A program made the position numbers and the translations under genes. DNA of 64,000 bases from NCBI RefSeq assembly GCF_001592875.1, contig NZ_LSOF01000005.1:401335-465334 (forward strand), written 5' to 3'. How positions within the stretch are numbered: the stretch's first letter is position 1; each line of letters opens with the position of its first letter. Positions 1 through 8,832 of this stretch are shown here, piece by piece. The DNA is from Pseudomonas sp. BMS12. GTDB taxonomy: Bacteria; Pseudomonadota; Gammaproteobacteria; Pseudomonadales; Pseudomonadaceae. Under the pieces are notes generated by a model that saw nothing but the letters and a program-made list of their open reading frames with translations, did no database searches and was not told the origin of the DNA.

Positions 1-131
1 CTTTCTGCGTATTCGCTTGCGCTTATCCGCTGAAAGTGGCGCGCATTCTATGGAGCCTTTCGATAAGCGTCAACCTCCATTCAAAACTTTTTCTAAATCA
101 AAGACTTCGCCCCATAAACTGACACAGTGCT

Positions 132-959
132 ATGAGCATCTCGGCCAACACACTACACTCGAAGAAAAAACAGCGTACGGGAGGTTCAACGGTGTCCCCA
201 CTCGTCATCACTGCCTTGATCATCAGCGGCATAGTGGTGTTGTTCGCCATCGGTTACATCAACCACATGGTGGAGAACAACAAGCTGGAAAAGGCCCGAC
301 TCAAGGCCGATCTGAATGATCGGGTGCGGCGTAGCCGTGATGTCTCCGAAAACATGCCGGGGCAATTGATGAACCCTGCGCTCAAGCTGCTGCTCAGCCG
401 CTTCGAGTTGCAACATAGTGAGCGCCTGCAGGCACTGGACAAGCAAAATGCCAACCTGCGCAATCGCATCGCCGAACTGCGCGAGCAGGTGGCCAAGGGC
501 GACGACATTCCCGTGCGCAACCCACCGCAGCAGATCATGACCGAAGCCAAGGCCAAGGACATTCGCTTCCTGCTGGAAAACTTCCACGGCCAGATCACTC
601 GTGCGGCTCAGGAGCGCCTGCTGCCAGCCAACGAATGCAAGCGCTGGCTGGGCGAGATCCGCCACATGCTGGTGCAGGTGCATACCGAGTTCTTTGGCAA
701 CCTGGGCCAGCAGTCCATGCAACAAGGTCAGCCCGGCCAGGCCCGCCTGGCCTATGAGCGCGGTGTGCAGTACCTGCGCAAGCAACCGGACGCGGAGCGC
801 TACAAGTCCCAATTGCAGAAGTTCGAGCAGTTGCTGGCACGCGCCAACGCCGTGGTACTGGAAAAAGCCAAGCCCGCGGAAGATGAATCCAGCGAACTGA
901 CAGAGGGCCTCAAGTCTCTCGAAGAAGACGACTGGAAGAAGAAGAACATCTACGACTGA
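132..959 (+). CDS. Conserved single-pass membrane protein with coiled coil, unknown function
   Basis: A 275-residue protein with a short polar N-terminus, one hydrophobic segment at about residues 23-43 and then a long charged, helix-rich region (about 48-120) that looks like a coiled coil. The C-terminal third (about 140-245) is helical, with a TPR-like feel around an ERGVQYLRKQ stretch, and the tail is acidic. I do not recognise an enzymatic motif. It lies 17 bp upstream of a glutathione S-transferase gene and probably shares its transcript; the same pairing exists in P. aeruginosa (from memory, PA2814-PA2813). Likely an inner-membrane protein with a periplasmic or cytoplasmic helical domain; orientation is not determined. 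Confidence 0.8.
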   Translation: MSISANTLHSKKKQRTGGSTVSPLVITALIISGIVVLFAIGYINHMVENNKLEKARLKADLNDRVRRSRDVSENMPGQLMNPALKLLLSRFELQHSERLQALDKQNANLRNRIAELREQVAKGDDIPVRNPPQQIMTEAKAKDIRFLLENFHGQITRAAQERLLPANECKRWLGEIRHMLVQVHTEFFGNLGQQSMQQGQPGQARLAYERGVQYLRKQPDAERYKSQLQKFEQLLARANAVVLEKAKPAEDESSELTEGLKSLEEDDWKKKNIYD

Positions 960-976
960 TCGCCCAAGGAATCCCG

Positions 977-1639
977 ATGAGCCTGATCGTCTACGGCGCG
1001 CCGCTGTCGCCGTTCGTACGCAAGTTGCGCCTGTGCCTGCTGGAAAAGGGGCTGGATTACCAGCTGGAAATCATCACTCCCTTCGGCCAGCCTGACTGGT
1101 ACTGCGAGCTCAACCCACTGGGCCGCATCCCCGCCTTTCGCGATGGCGACCTGACCCTGGCAGACTCCAGTGTGATCTGCCAGTACCTGGAAGAGCAGTA
1201 TCCCCAGTGTCAACCACTGTTCGGCCACAGCGCTGCGCATAAGGCCCAGATACGCTGGCTGGAAAAATACGCGGACTATGAACTGGTGCCACTGTGCACT
1301 TTTGGCGTATTCCGCAATCGCCTGCTCAAGCCGATGCTGGGTCAGGTCTGCGACGAAGAAATCGTACTAAGCGCACTCAACGACAAGCTTCCCAGGCACT
1401 TCGACTATCTGGAGCAGTACCTGGGCGATGCTCAGTACTTTGTCGGCGATCGCCTCAGCCAGGCCGACCTGGCCATCTACTGTCAGTTGCAGAACATGGA
1501 ACATGGCGGCGAAACGCCGGACGCCAGCCGCTGGCCGGCGCTGGTCGCCCACTATGCGCGGATCAAGGCCCGCGAGTCGGTACAAAGCGTGCTGCCCGGC
1601 GAACTCAAGGTCATCGCCAAGATGAGCGGCAAGGCCTGA
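977..1639 (+). CDS. Glutathione S-transferase family protein
   Basis: A 220-residue protein with the two-domain GST layout. The N-terminal thioredoxin-like half (about 1-78) opens with SPFVRKLRLCLLEKGLDY and carries the NPLGRIPAF cis-proline loop and the ADSSVICQYLEE glutathione-binding segment (the Glu/Asp-Ser pair that holds the gamma-glutamyl group). The C-terminal helical half contains the conserved LSQADLAIYCQL N-capping box. The family conjugates glutathione to electrophiles or reduces peroxides; the substrate cannot be told from sequence. The start is supported by AAGGAA about 7 bp upstream. It follows the membrane protein gene by 17 bp. Confidence 0.9.
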   Translation: MSLIVYGAPLSPFVRKLRLCLLEKGLDYQLEIITPFGQPDWYCELNPLGRIPAFRDGDLTLADSSVICQYLEEQYPQCQPLFGHSAAHKAQIRWLEKYADYELVPLCTFGVFRNRLLKPMLGQVCDEEIVLSALNDKLPRHFDYLEQYLGDAQYFVGDRLSQADLAIYCQLQNMEHGGETPDASRWPALVAHYARIKARESVQSVLPGELKVIAKMSGKA

Positions 1640-1681
1640 GCGACCTTGCCATCAACATGCCCGGCGCAAAGCCGGACCAGG

Positions 1682-2164
1682 TCAGCAGTCGCTCAAGCGC
1701 AGGAAAATAGCCACCAGCTCCTCGATGCCCACCTGATCCTGCGCGCTGAAGCGCGCCAGGCTGGGACTGTCCAGATCGAGCACACCAATCAGCCGCCCTT
1801 CCTTGACCAAGGGCACTACCAGTTCGCTGTTGGAAGCACTGTCGCAGGCGATGTGACCTGGGAAGGCATGTACATCCTCGATACGCTGCGTCTGCCGCGT
1901 GCGCGCCGCCGCACCGCATACGCCCCGAGCAAACGGAATGCGCACGCAAGCCACCTTGCCCTGGAATGGCCCCAGCACCAGCTCCTCGCTGCGCGCCAGA
2001 TAGAAACCCGCCCAGTTCAGCCCCTCCAGCTCATGGAACAGCAGCGCTGCGAACTGCGCGGCGTTGGCGATGAAGTCACGCTCATCGGCCAGCAACGCCT
2101 CCAGCTGCGCCGCCAACAGCTCATAGCCGTCGCGCCCCTGTGCAATCTGCTGCAGATCGATCAT
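1682..2164 (-). CDS. msrC: GAF-domain free methionine-(R)-sulfoxide reductase
   Basis: A 160-residue single GAF domain of the YebR/fRMsr family, which reduces free L-methionine-(R)-sulfoxide in the cytosol with thioredoxin. The three family cysteines are present, in the contexts GKVACVR, ARGVCG and HIACDSA, spaced as in E. coli fRMsr. The SNSELVVPL and GVLDLDSP motifs are typical of the family. Its ATG overlaps the stop codon of the upstream ATPase gene by 4 bp, so the two are co-transcribed. Together with msrB and gpx nearby this adds to a methionine-repair and peroxide-defence theme. The name msrC follows the E. coli synonym. Confidence 0.88.
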   Translation of the reverse strand: MIDLQQIAQGRDGYELLAAQLEALLADERDFIANAAQFAALLFHELEGLNWAGFYLARSEELVLGPFQGKVACVRIPFARGVCGAAARTRQTQRIEDVHAFPGHIACDSASNSELVVPLVKEGRLIGVLDLDSPSLARFSAQDQVGIEELVAIFLRLSDC

Positions 2165-3051
2165 CGCGCCACCTCCAGCAACTGCTGGCCAACCCAGCTG
2201 CGCGCGAACTGATAAGCGCAGCGACCATTGCGATTACCTCGCCCGAGCGCCCAGCGAATGGCCAGGATCTCCAGCTCGTGACTCCACTGCCACTGCAGTC
2301 CGGCCTGCTTAGCCAGGGTACCGATCCAGTGGCGCACGACGGCAAGGAAGTGATCCTGAGTGAAAGGGTAGAAAGACAGCCACAGGCCGAAACGATCGGA
2401 CAACGCGATCTTGTCCTCCACCGCCTCGCTCGGGTGTAGCTCGCCTTCGACCCGCTGCCAGTTGTCGTTGTCGCTCTCCTTTTCTGGCACCAGATGGCGC
2501 CGGTTGGAGGTGGCGTACAGCAACAGGTTGTCCGGCGCGCGCTCCAGAGAGCCGTCCAGCACGCTCTTCAGCACCCGGTAATCACCCTCGCCGGAGTCGA
2601 ACGAGAGATCGTCGCAGAACAGCACGAAGCGCTGCGGCAGTCCGGCCAGGGCTTCGACCACCTTGGGCAGATCGGCCAGGTGGTCGCGCTCGATCTCGAT
2701 CAGACGCAGCCCCGCCTGTGCATGCTCAGCCAGTAAGGCCCGCACCAGCGAGGACTTGCCGGTGCCACGCGCACCCCAGAGCAAGGCGTGGTTGGCCGGC
2801 AGGCCGCTGACGAACTGGCGGGTGTTGCGCGCCAACTGCTCGCGCTGTGCGTCCACGCCGACCAGATCGGAAAGGTCCAGATCCAGGCTGACCTTGAGCG
2901 GTTGCAGGTAACCGCCCCGCCCTTCACGCTGCCAGCGGGCGGCGATTACCTGCTGCCAATCCAGCGCCACCCGCACTGCGGGCAACAGCGGCTCGATCCG
3001 CTCCAGCGCCGCCTCGGCGCGCTGCAGAAAACTGTGCAACTGGGAATCCAC
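2161..3051 (-). CDS. DUF815-family P-loop ATPase
   Basis: A 296-residue AAA-like ATPase. Walker A is GARGTGKSS (about residue 93) and Walker B is VLFCDDLSF (about 145). The sequence LLYATSNRRHLVPE resembles a sensor-1 region, and a C-terminal helical lid follows. The whole length matches the conserved DUF815 family, whose role is not established. The start is a GTG, chosen because a GAGGAG Shine-Dalgarno sits 6 bp upstream and there is no ATG nearby. It overlaps the downstream fRMsr gene by 4 bp (ATGA). The promoter must lie in the 94-bp gap to the divergent hybrid kinase gene. Confidence 0.87.
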   Translation of the reverse strand: MDSQLHSFLQRAEAALERIEPLLPAVRVALDWQQVIAARWQREGRGGYLQPLKVSLDLDLSDLVGVDAQREQLARNTRQFVSGLPANHALLWGARGTGKSSLVRALLAEHAQAGLRLIEIERDHLADLPKVVEALAGLPQRFVLFCDDLSFDSGEGDYRVLKSVLDGSLERAPDNLLLYATSNRRHLVPEKESDNDNWQRVEGELHPSEAVEDKIALSDRFGLWLSFYPFTQDHFLAVVRHWIGTLAKQAGLQWQWSHELEILAIRWALGRGNRNGRCAYQFARSWVGQQLLEVAR

Positions 3052-3145
3052 GACTCACTCCTCATATCTAGCCAGACCCTGCCGGCGCAAGGGTCCGATG
3101 GGCTATGCTTGGCAGGCATCTAGTCAAGGATCAGATCAGCACTCC

Positions 3146-5464
3146 ATGGATATTTCCCTCACCCACCGCCTGTCGTTCAAACAGGCCAGTCTGACGGTGC
3201 TGGTGGCCTTTATCCTGGGGACATTGCTGAGCGTGATCCAGATCGGGCTGGATTATGCCAGCGAAGACGCCTCCATCGACCGGGAAATCCATTCCCTGCT
3301 GGAAATCAGCCATAACCCGGCGGCGCGCATTTCCTACAACATCGACGCCGAGCTGGCCCAGGAGCTGGTGCTCGGCCTGCTGCGCTCCCCGGCGGTGATG
3401 CGCGCCGAAATCGTCGACAACAGCGGCCTGGTGCTGGCCTCGGTGGATCGGCCTCCGGCGCAGAGCGGCTACCGCGTGTTTAGCGACTTCCTGTTTGGCG
3501 AGCGTCGCCAGTTCGAAGATCCACTGTTCGTCAGCCATGCCCCTGGCGAAGCCCTCGGCGTTCTGCGCCTGGAGGTAGATACCTTCGCCTTCGGCAGCGA
3601 CTTCCTGCGTCGCGCCCTGCTCACCCTGCTGACTGGTTTCGCCCGCAGTCTGCTGCTGTCGCTGATTCTGCTGGTGTTGTTCTACGCCATGCTGACCAAG
3701 CCCGTGGTCGGCATCATCCGCGCGCTCAGCGACCGCGACCCGCGCCGCGACCTCGGCCCGGTGCCCTGCCCGCCCGGCCACGAGCGCGATGAGATCGGCA
3801 TCCTGGTCGCGGTAACCAACCAGCAACTGAGCAACACCCACCAGGAGATCAGCCAGCGACGCGAGGCCGAGGATCGCCTGACCCAATACCTGGCCGAACT
3901 GGAAAACATCGTCTCGGCCCGTACCGCCGAGCTCAAGGCGACCAACGCCCGCCTGACCCTGTCCAACCGCGAGCTGGAACAGGCCCGGGCCACCGCCCTG
4001 GAAATGGCCCATGTGCGGGCTGCTTTCCTGGCCTACATGAGCCACGAAATCCGCACCCCGCTCAACGGTCTGCTGGGCATGCTGGCGCTGTCTCTGGACG
4101 GACCACTGACCAGCGAACAGCGCCAGCAGCTGTCCATTGCCCACGACTCGGGCAAGGTACTGGTGGACCTGCTCAACGACATCCTCGACCTGTCCAAGTT
4201 CGAGGCCGGCCAGCTTGAACTGGAGCAGATTCCGTTCGATCTCGGCGCGCTGGCCGAGGACACCGCCAGCCTGCTGTCGCAGAATGCCGGCAACAATGTC
4301 GAGCTGACCTGCCTGATTGACCCTCAACTCCCGGCGCAACTGCTCGGCGATCCGACCCGGGTGCGCCAGGTGGTCAGCAACCTGCTGTCCAATGCCCTCA
4401 AGTTCACCCGCTTCGGTCGCGTCGACCTGCGCATCGAGCCTACCGCCAAGGGCATCCGCATTACCGTCAGCGACACCGGGATCGGTATCCCCGAAGAGGC
4501 GCAGAAGCGCATCTTCCAGCCCTTCATCCAGGCCGGAGCCGGGATCACCCGCCAGTTCGGCGGCACCGGCCTGGGCCTGGCCCTGACCCGCCGATTGTGC
4601 GAAGCCATGCAGGGCGAACTGACCTTCAACTCCCAGGAAGGCTTCGGCAGCCAGTTTTGCGCCGAACTCCCCCTGAGTAGCCATGCCCCTGCGAGCAGCT
4701 GGCCCAGACTGCAGGGACGAGTAGTGACCCTGTGCGCGCCCGGCAGCGGCCTGGCCGAGCAGCTGGCCAGCTGGCTACCGCACTGGGGGCTGGAACAGCA
4801 GCGGCGAGCCCCGGATACACCCGCCAGCGAGTTGCAAGCCGAACTGCTGATCTGCGATAGCGCCGAACGCCTGGCGCAACTGCGTCAACAACTGGCAACG
4901 CCCTTGCTGCTGGTTTCGCCCTATGGCGCCTTCATCCACTCCGAGCAGGCCGAACGCCTGGCGCCTTTCGCACAGCTGGCCAGACCGCTGGCCCGCAACA
5001 CCCTGCATCAGACCCTGCAGAGCCTGCTGGAGCCGCTGCGGGCAGGTAGCAGCCAAGCACCAGCCGCACCCCAGGAGCGTATGCACCAGGCTCGCGTACT
5101 GCTGGTCGAGGACAATGCGGTGAACCAACTGGTCGCCAAAGGCATGCTCGGCAAACTGGGCTGCGAGGTAGCAGTTGCGGCCCACGGCGGCGAAGCCCTC
5201 GACTACCTGGAGCGCAATGCCGTGGACCTGGTCTTGATGGACTGCAACATGCCGATCATGGATGGCTATGAAGCCACTCGGCGCATCCGTCAGAGTGGCC
5301 GCTGGCCGAACCTGCCGATCATTGCCCTGACCGCCAATGCCTTGCCGGATGAGCGCGAGCGCTGCCAGGCGGCGGGCATGAACGACTACCTGGCCAAACC
5401 CTTCCGCCGCGAGGACCTGGCCGCCCTGCTGGACAGCTGGTTGCCGCTCACGACCGCGAGCTGA
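3146..5464 (+). CDS. sagS: SagS-like hybrid sensor histidine kinase
   Basis: An inner-membrane hybrid kinase of 772 residues. Order: TM1 (about 15-37), a short periplasmic sensor of HmsP type (about 40-155), TM2 (about 160-190), a linker and coiled coil, a HisKA domain with MSHEIRTPLNG (phospho-acceptor His300), a HATPase domain with the NLLSNALKF and GTGLGLAL boxes, a degenerate receiver-like stretch, and a C-terminal receiver with LLVEDNAVNQ and LMDCNMPIMDG (Asp699). Length, architecture and neighbours match P. aeruginosa SagS, which signals to HptB and controls biofilm switching (literature knowledge). The start was chosen at the ATG just before the LTHRLSFKQA segment; an in-frame ATG at 3098 is possible. 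The 3' end overlaps convergent ospR by 17 bp. Confidence 0.87.
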   Translation: MDISLTHRLSFKQASLTVLVAFILGTLLSVIQIGLDYASEDASIDREIHSLLEISHNPAARISYNIDAELAQELVLGLLRSPAVMRAEIVDNSGLVLASVDRPPAQSGYRVFSDFLFGERRQFEDPLFVSHAPGEALGVLRLEVDTFAFGSDFLRRALLTLLTGFARSLLLSLILLVLFYAMLTKPVVGIIRALSDRDPRRDLGPVPCPPGHERDEIGILVAVTNQQLSNTHQEISQRREAEDRLTQYLAELENIVSARTAELKATNARLTLSNRELEQARATALEMAHVRAAFLAYMSHEIRTPLNGLLGMLALSLDGPLTSEQRQQLSIAHDSGKVLVDLLNDILDLSKFEAGQLELEQIPFDLGALAEDTASLLSQNAGNNVELTCLIDPQLPAQLLGDPTRVRQVVSNLLSNALKFTRFGRVDLRIEPTAKGIRITVSDTGIGIPEEAQKRIFQPFIQAGAGITRQFGGTGLGLALTRRLCEAMQGELTFNSQEGFGSQFCAELPLSSHAPASSWPRLQGRVVTLCAPGSGLAEQLASWLPHWGLEQQRRAPDTPASELQAELLICDSAERLAQLRQQLATPLLLVSPYGAFIHSEQAERLAPFAQLARPLARNTLHQTLQSLLEPLRAGSSQAPAAPQERMHQARVLLVEDNAVNQLVAKGMLGKLGCEVAVAAHGGEALDYLERNAVDLVLMDCNMPIMDGYEATRRIRQSGRWPNLPIIALTANALPDERERCQAAGMNDYLAKPFRREDLAALLDSWLPLTTAS

Positions 5465-5915
5465 GTAGCTGCAATAGCTGCCCCAAGTCCTCGCGCAAGC
5501 CGTCAAGCTGCTCAAGTTCTACGCCGCTCTCGCAGAGCAGGCGAGTCTTCAGCGGCAGCACTCGTGCCTTCAACGCCACGCCTTCGTCAGTCAGGGCCAG
5601 ACGCAGCTCACGCTCATCCGTCGCCGAACGTCGGCGCCGTACCAAGCCCAACTGCTCCAGACGCTTGAGCAGCGGAGTGAGCGTGCCGGAGTCGAGCATC
5701 AAACGCTCGCCCAAAGCCTTGACCGTGGCCTGCTCGGGCGGTTCGGCCTGCCATTCCCACAGCACCAGCATGGCCAGGTACTGCGGGTAGGTCAGGCCCA
5801 GCTCGTCGAGCATCGGTTTGTACCCACGGATCACCGCACGCGAGGCAGCGTAGAGCTTGAAGCACAGCTGGTTGTCCAGGCGCAGCTGGGCGTCGATGTT
5901 CAGCGGCTGGTTCAT
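5448..5915 (-). CDS. ospR: MarR-family peroxide-sensing repressor OspR (OhrR-like)
   Basis: A 155-residue MarR-fold dimeric regulator. The reactive cysteine near the N-terminus (Cys18, in LDNQLCFKLY) and a second cysteine (Cys128, in TRLLCESG) are 110 residues apart, the same separation as the Cys24/Cys134 pair of P. aeruginosa OspR as I remember it. The wing region has RRRSATDERELRLALT. The family senses organic peroxides by cysteine oxidation and releases DNA. It is translationally coupled to the upstream gpx gene (ATGA overlap), and the palindrome upstream of gpx is the obvious operator, which implies autoregulation. Confidence 0.9.
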   Translation of the reverse strand: MNQPLNIDAQLRLDNQLCFKLYAASRAVIRGYKPMLDELGLTYPQYLAMLVLWEWQAEPPEQATVKALGERLMLDSGTLTPLLKRLEQLGLVRRRRSATDERELRLALTDEGVALKARVLPLKTRLLCESGVELEQLDGLREDLGQLLQLLSSRS

Positions 5916-6397
5916 TGCAACAGGGCTTCGATCTCGCTGGTCAGCTCTTCAGGCTTGGTGGTCGGGGCAAAGCGCTTGACCTGGCTGCCGTCGGCACTGA
6001 TCAGGAACTTGGTGAAGTTCCACTTGATGCCCTTGCTCCCCAACAGGCCCGGTGCGCGATCCTTCAGCTGCACATAGAGCGGATGGGCCTCGCTGCCGTT
6101 GACGTCGATCTTCTTGAACAGCGGGAAGCTGACACCGAAATTCAGCTCGCAGAACTCGCTGATGGCCCCCTCGTCGCCCGGCTCCTGCTTGCCGAACTGG
6201 TTGCAGGGGAAACCCAGCACCACCAGCCCCTTGTCCTTGTACTGCTGCCAGATGTTTTCCAGCCCCTTGTACTGCGGAGTGAAGCCGCACTTGCTGGCGG
6301 TATTGACCACCAGCACGGCCTTGCCGCCGAAGTCGGCGAGGGTTTTCTGCTCGCCTTTGATGGTGGTAACGGGGATGTCGAAAAGTTTGTCGCTCAT
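5912..6397 (-). CDS. gpx: Thioredoxin-type glutathione peroxidase
   Basis: A 161-residue peroxidase with the catalytic tetrad contexts visible: Cys37 in NTASKCGFTPQY, Gln in PCNQFGKQEPG, and Trp/Asn in KWNFTKF. It has a peroxidatic Cys rather than selenocysteine and lacks the dimer-interface loop of animal GPx1, so it probably uses thioredoxin to reduce hydroperoxides. The ATG for MSDKLFDIP was chosen because a longer upstream extension is cysteine-rich and non-conserved and would overlap the operator. First gene of a gpx-ospR operon, as in P. aeruginosa PA2826-PA2825. Confidence 0.93.
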   Translation of the reverse strand: MSDKLFDIPVTTIKGEQKTLADFGGKAVLVVNTASKCGFTPQYKGLENIWQQYKDKGLVVLGFPCNQFGKQEPGDEGAISEFCELNFGVSFPLFKKIDVNGSEAHPLYVQLKDRAPGLLGSKGIKWNFTKFLISADGSQVKRFAPTTKPEELTSEIEALLQ

Positions 6398-6442
6398 GTC
6401 TGCCACTCCGCATGGACAAGAAAAGTCCCGACAAGATAGCGG

Positions 6443-6465
6443 GCAATTTAATTGCGTGCAATTTA
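6443..6465 (-). promoter_or_regulatory. Candidate OspR/OhrR operator upstream of gpx
   Basis: An A/T-rich island in high-GC sequence holds a perfect inverted repeat AATTGC-GT-GCAATT (6450-6463). It also contains a direct repeat GCAATTTA (6443-6450 and 6458-6465, 15-bp period). AATT-rich palindromes of this kind are the known targets of OhrR-type MarR repressors. It lies 53-66 bp before the gpx start, where a promoter overlap would be expected. Binding is inferred, not seen. Confidence 0.7.
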
Positions 6466-6522
6466 TCAAGCTCAACATAAGGCCCGGTGATACACGGGCC
6501 TCAGCAAGCCAACAGCAATGGG

Positions 6523-6918
6523 CTAAGCCCGCGGTACCAGCTTCAGCGAAACCGAGTTGATGCAGTAACGCAGCCCGGTCGGCCGTGGGCCATCAGGAAA
6601 GACGTGGCCCAGGTGGGCATCGCACTTGGCACACTTGACCTCGATACGGTGCATGCCGTGGCTGAAATCCTCCTTCTCGGCGATCACCTCGTCATTCACA
6701 GGCCGGAAATAGCTCGGCCAGCCACTGCCGGAGTCGTATTTGGCGTCCGAGTCGAACAGCGCCTCACCGCAGCAGGCACAGTGATAGATGCCCGGCACCT
6801 TGCTGTCGTGATATTCGCCGGTAAAGGCACGCTCGGTGCCGCCCAGGCGACAGACGTGGTACTGCGTCTCGGAAAGCTCTTCGCGCCAGGTTTCCAGGGG
6901 TTTGTCGATCTTTTCCAC
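6523..6918 (-). CDS. msrB: Peptide-methionine (R)-S-oxide reductase MsrB
   Basis: A 131-residue MsrB. Two zinc-binding pairs are visible (HCACC and KCAKC), followed by the SGWPSYF signature, [11 protein letters not shown] and the catalytic RYCINS (Cys119). It reduces the R-epimer of methionine sulfoxide in proteins. The start is a GTG ([15 protein letters not shown]): a GAGGAG Shine-Dalgarno precedes it and the length then equals that of Pseudomonas homologues. The open frame continues far upstream, but that part is antisense to alaA and non-coding. Divergent from alaA. Confidence 0.93.
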   Translation of the reverse strand: MEKIDKPLETWREELSETQYHVCRLGGTERAFTGEYHDSKVPGIYHCACCGEALFDSDAKYDSGSGWPSYFRPVNDEVIAEKEDFSHGMHRIEVKCAKCDAHLGHVFPDGPRPTGLRYCINSVSLKLVPRA

Positions 6919-7062
6919 GGGGTACTCCTCATCGGCAGAAAAATGCCCGGTCGATACCTTTTCCGGGTGCCGGGCCACACGTATCATGCGTGCCTCTTTG
7001 GACGCCAGTCTGCCCGCAGCGTTACAGACAGGCGCGCAGCATTCGCATCGGGATACAGCATC

Positions 7063-8274
7063 ATGCAGGTCAGCAAATCGAACAAGCTCGCCAACGTCTG
7101 CTACGACATCCGTGGGCCGGTGCTCAAACACGCCAAGCGTTTGGAAGAGGAAGGCCAGCGCATCCTCAAGCTGAACATTGGCAACCCGGCACCGTTCGGC
7201 TTCGAAGCCCCGGAGGAAATTCTCCAGGACGTGATCCGCAACCTGCCCACCGCGCAAGGCTACAGTGACTCCAAGGGCCTGTTCAGCGCGCGCAAGGCAG
7301 TGATGCAGTACTACCAGCAGAAGCAGGTAGAAGGCGTTGGCATCGAGGACATCTACCTCGGCAACGGCGTCTCCGAACTGATCGTCATGGCCATGCAGGC
7401 CCTGCTCAACAACGGCGACGAAGTGCTGATCCCGGCGCCCGATTACCCGCTGTGGACCGCCTCTGTAGCCCTCTCCGGCGGCAAACCGGTGCACTACCTG
7501 TGTGACGAGCAGGCCGGTTGGTTCCCCGACATCGCCGACATCAAGGCCAAGATCACCCCGAACACCAAGGCCCTGGTGCTGATCAACCCGAACAACCCCA
7601 CTGGCGCGGTGTATTCCAGGGCCGTACTGGAAGAACTGGTGGAAGTGGCCCGCCAGCACAACCTAGTGCTGTTCTCCGACGAGATCTACGACAAGATCCT
7701 CTACGACGATGCCCAACACATCTGCACCGCCTCCCTGGCCCCGGACGTGCTGTGCCTGACCTTCAACGGTCTGTCCAAGAGCTACCGCGTGGCCGGTTTC
7801 CGCTCCGGCTGGGTGGTGATCAGCGGCCCGCGACACAAGGCCCAGAGCTACATCGAAGGCATCGACATGCTGGCCAACATGCGCCTGTGCGCCAACGTGC
7901 CGAGCCAGCACGCGATCCAGACTGCCCTCGGCGGCTACCAGAGCATCAACGACCTGGTGCTGCCCAACGGCCGCCTGCTGGAGCAGCGCAACCGCACCTG
8001 GGAGTTGCTCAACGACATCCCCGGGGTCAGCTGCGTCAAGCCCATGGGCGCGCTGTACGCCTTCCCGAAGATCGACCCCAAGGTCTGCCCGATCCACAAC
8101 GACGAGAAGTTCGTCCTCGACCTGCTGCTCTCCGAGAAGCTGCTGATCGTCCAGGGCACCGCCTTCAACTGGCCCTGGCCCGATCACTTCCGCGTGGTCA
8201 CCCTGCCCCGCGTCGACGACCTGGAACAGGCCATCGGGCGCATCGGCAATTTCCTCAAGACCTACCGCCAGTAA
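7063..8274 (+). CDS. alaA: Alanine transaminase, AlaA-like
   Basis: A 403-residue fold-type I PLP aminotransferase, close to E. coli AlaA along its whole length ([46 protein letters not shown]). The PLP lysine lies in [17 protein letters not shown], and the Tyr/Asp cofactor contacts are in [12 protein letters not shown]. It converts pyruvate and glutamate to alanine and 2-oxoglutarate. The start at [15 protein letters not shown] matches the family N-terminus; an in-frame upstream extension of about 190 residues overlaps msrB antisense and is not coding. The next gene starts 16 bp later and is probably co-transcribed. Confidence 0.93.
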   Translation: MQVSKSNKLANVCYDIRGPVLKHAKRLEEEGQRILKLNIGNPAPFGFEAPEEILQDVIRNLPTAQGYSDSKGLFSARKAVMQYYQQKQVEGVGIEDIYLGNGVSELIVMAMQALLNNGDEVLIPAPDYPLWTASVALSGGKPVHYLCDEQAGWFPDIADIKAKITPNTKALVLINPNNPTGAVYSRAVLEELVEVARQHNLVLFSDEIYDKILYDDAQHICTASLAPDVLCLTFNGLSKSYRVAGFRSGWVVISGPRHKAQSYIEGIDMLANMRLCANVPSQHAIQTALGGYQSINDLVLPNGRLLEQRNRTWELLNDIPGVSCVKPMGALYAFPKIDPKVCPIHNDEKFVLDLLLSEKLLIVQGTAFNWPWPDHFRVVTLPRVDDLEQAIGRIGNFLKTYRQ

Positions 8275-8290
8275 CGGAAGACGGCAGCCC

Positions 8291-8743
8291 ATGGACCTGC
8301 AGATCGACGAGTTCTACAAGGATGCCGCCGCCGGCATGCTGCTGCTCTACCAGGCCTTCCCGCGCAAGGTAGCGCTGTACGTGGAAGACCTGATCGGCCG
8401 CGAAGAGCCCGACGAATTCGGCCTGCCCAGCAAGCGCCACCAGGCCTGCCTGGGCGCCCTGCTATGGCTGGCCGAGGAAGGCTATATCCGCTACGACTCG
8501 ACCATTGCCTACGACGCCCTGGATCAGGCCGTACTCACGGAAAAGGGCTTCATCCGCCTGTCCCGCGGCATTCCCCACGCCCTGCCGGAAGGCGACAGCC
8601 AGCCCGCCGGCGTACGCCGGGTGCGCGCCACCCTGGCCTGGCAACTGCGCGAAGCGCTGGCCCAGCAGAACAGTGAGAAGGTCGCGCGCCTCACCCGCCT
8701 GCTGTTCGAAAGCGCGCTGAGCCCGGCAAGCGACATAGTTTGA
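8291..8743 (+). CDS. Conserved hypothetical protein, possible winged-helix fold
   Basis: A 150-residue soluble protein with no signal or membrane segment. The middle (about 35-95) reads like a winged helix: a GALLWLAEEGYIRYDSTIAYDAL helix-turn-helix followed by a beta-strand segment VLTEKGFIRLSRG. The C-terminal part is helical. I know no experimental function. It sits between alaA (16 bp upstream) and htpX in the same order as in P. aeruginosa (PA2828-PA2830), so it is core genome. No catalytic residues are recognised. Confidence 0.82.
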   Translation: MDLQIDEFYKDAAAGMLLLYQAFPRKVALYVEDLIGREEPDEFGLPSKRHQACLGALLWLAEEGYIRYDSTIAYDALDQAVLTEKGFIRLSRGIPHALPEGDSQPAGVRRVRATLAWQLREALAQQNSEKVARLTRLLFESALSPASDIV

Positions 8744-8755
8744 AATAGAGCCTTG

Positions 8756-8785
8756 GTTGAAGCCGGAGCGGTCGCCCCCTATATA
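8756..8785 (+). promoter_or_regulatory. Candidate sigma-32 (heat-shock) promoter of htpX
   Basis: GTTGAAG at about 8756-8762 and CCCCTATAT at 8776-8784, separated by 14 bp counted from TTGAA, resemble the RpoH consensus (CTTGAAA, 13-15 bp, CCCCATNT). The site lies about 50 bp before the htpX ATG. htpX is a heat-shock gene in enterobacteria; RpoH use here is inference. Confidence 0.5.
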
Positions 8786-8832
8786 GCTCGCATACTTAGA
8801 CCGTCTCTCGCCCTGAGGAGAAATTTCCTACC

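Noticed and set aside
3131..4684. Long minus-strand frame (517 codons) antisense to sagS
   Set aside because: Low-complexity shadow frame opposite a gene with complete kinase motifs.
6487..7062. N-terminal extension of AlaA by about 190 residues
   Set aside because: It lies antisense to msrB, has no similarity to aminotransferases, and the family N-terminus begins at 7063.
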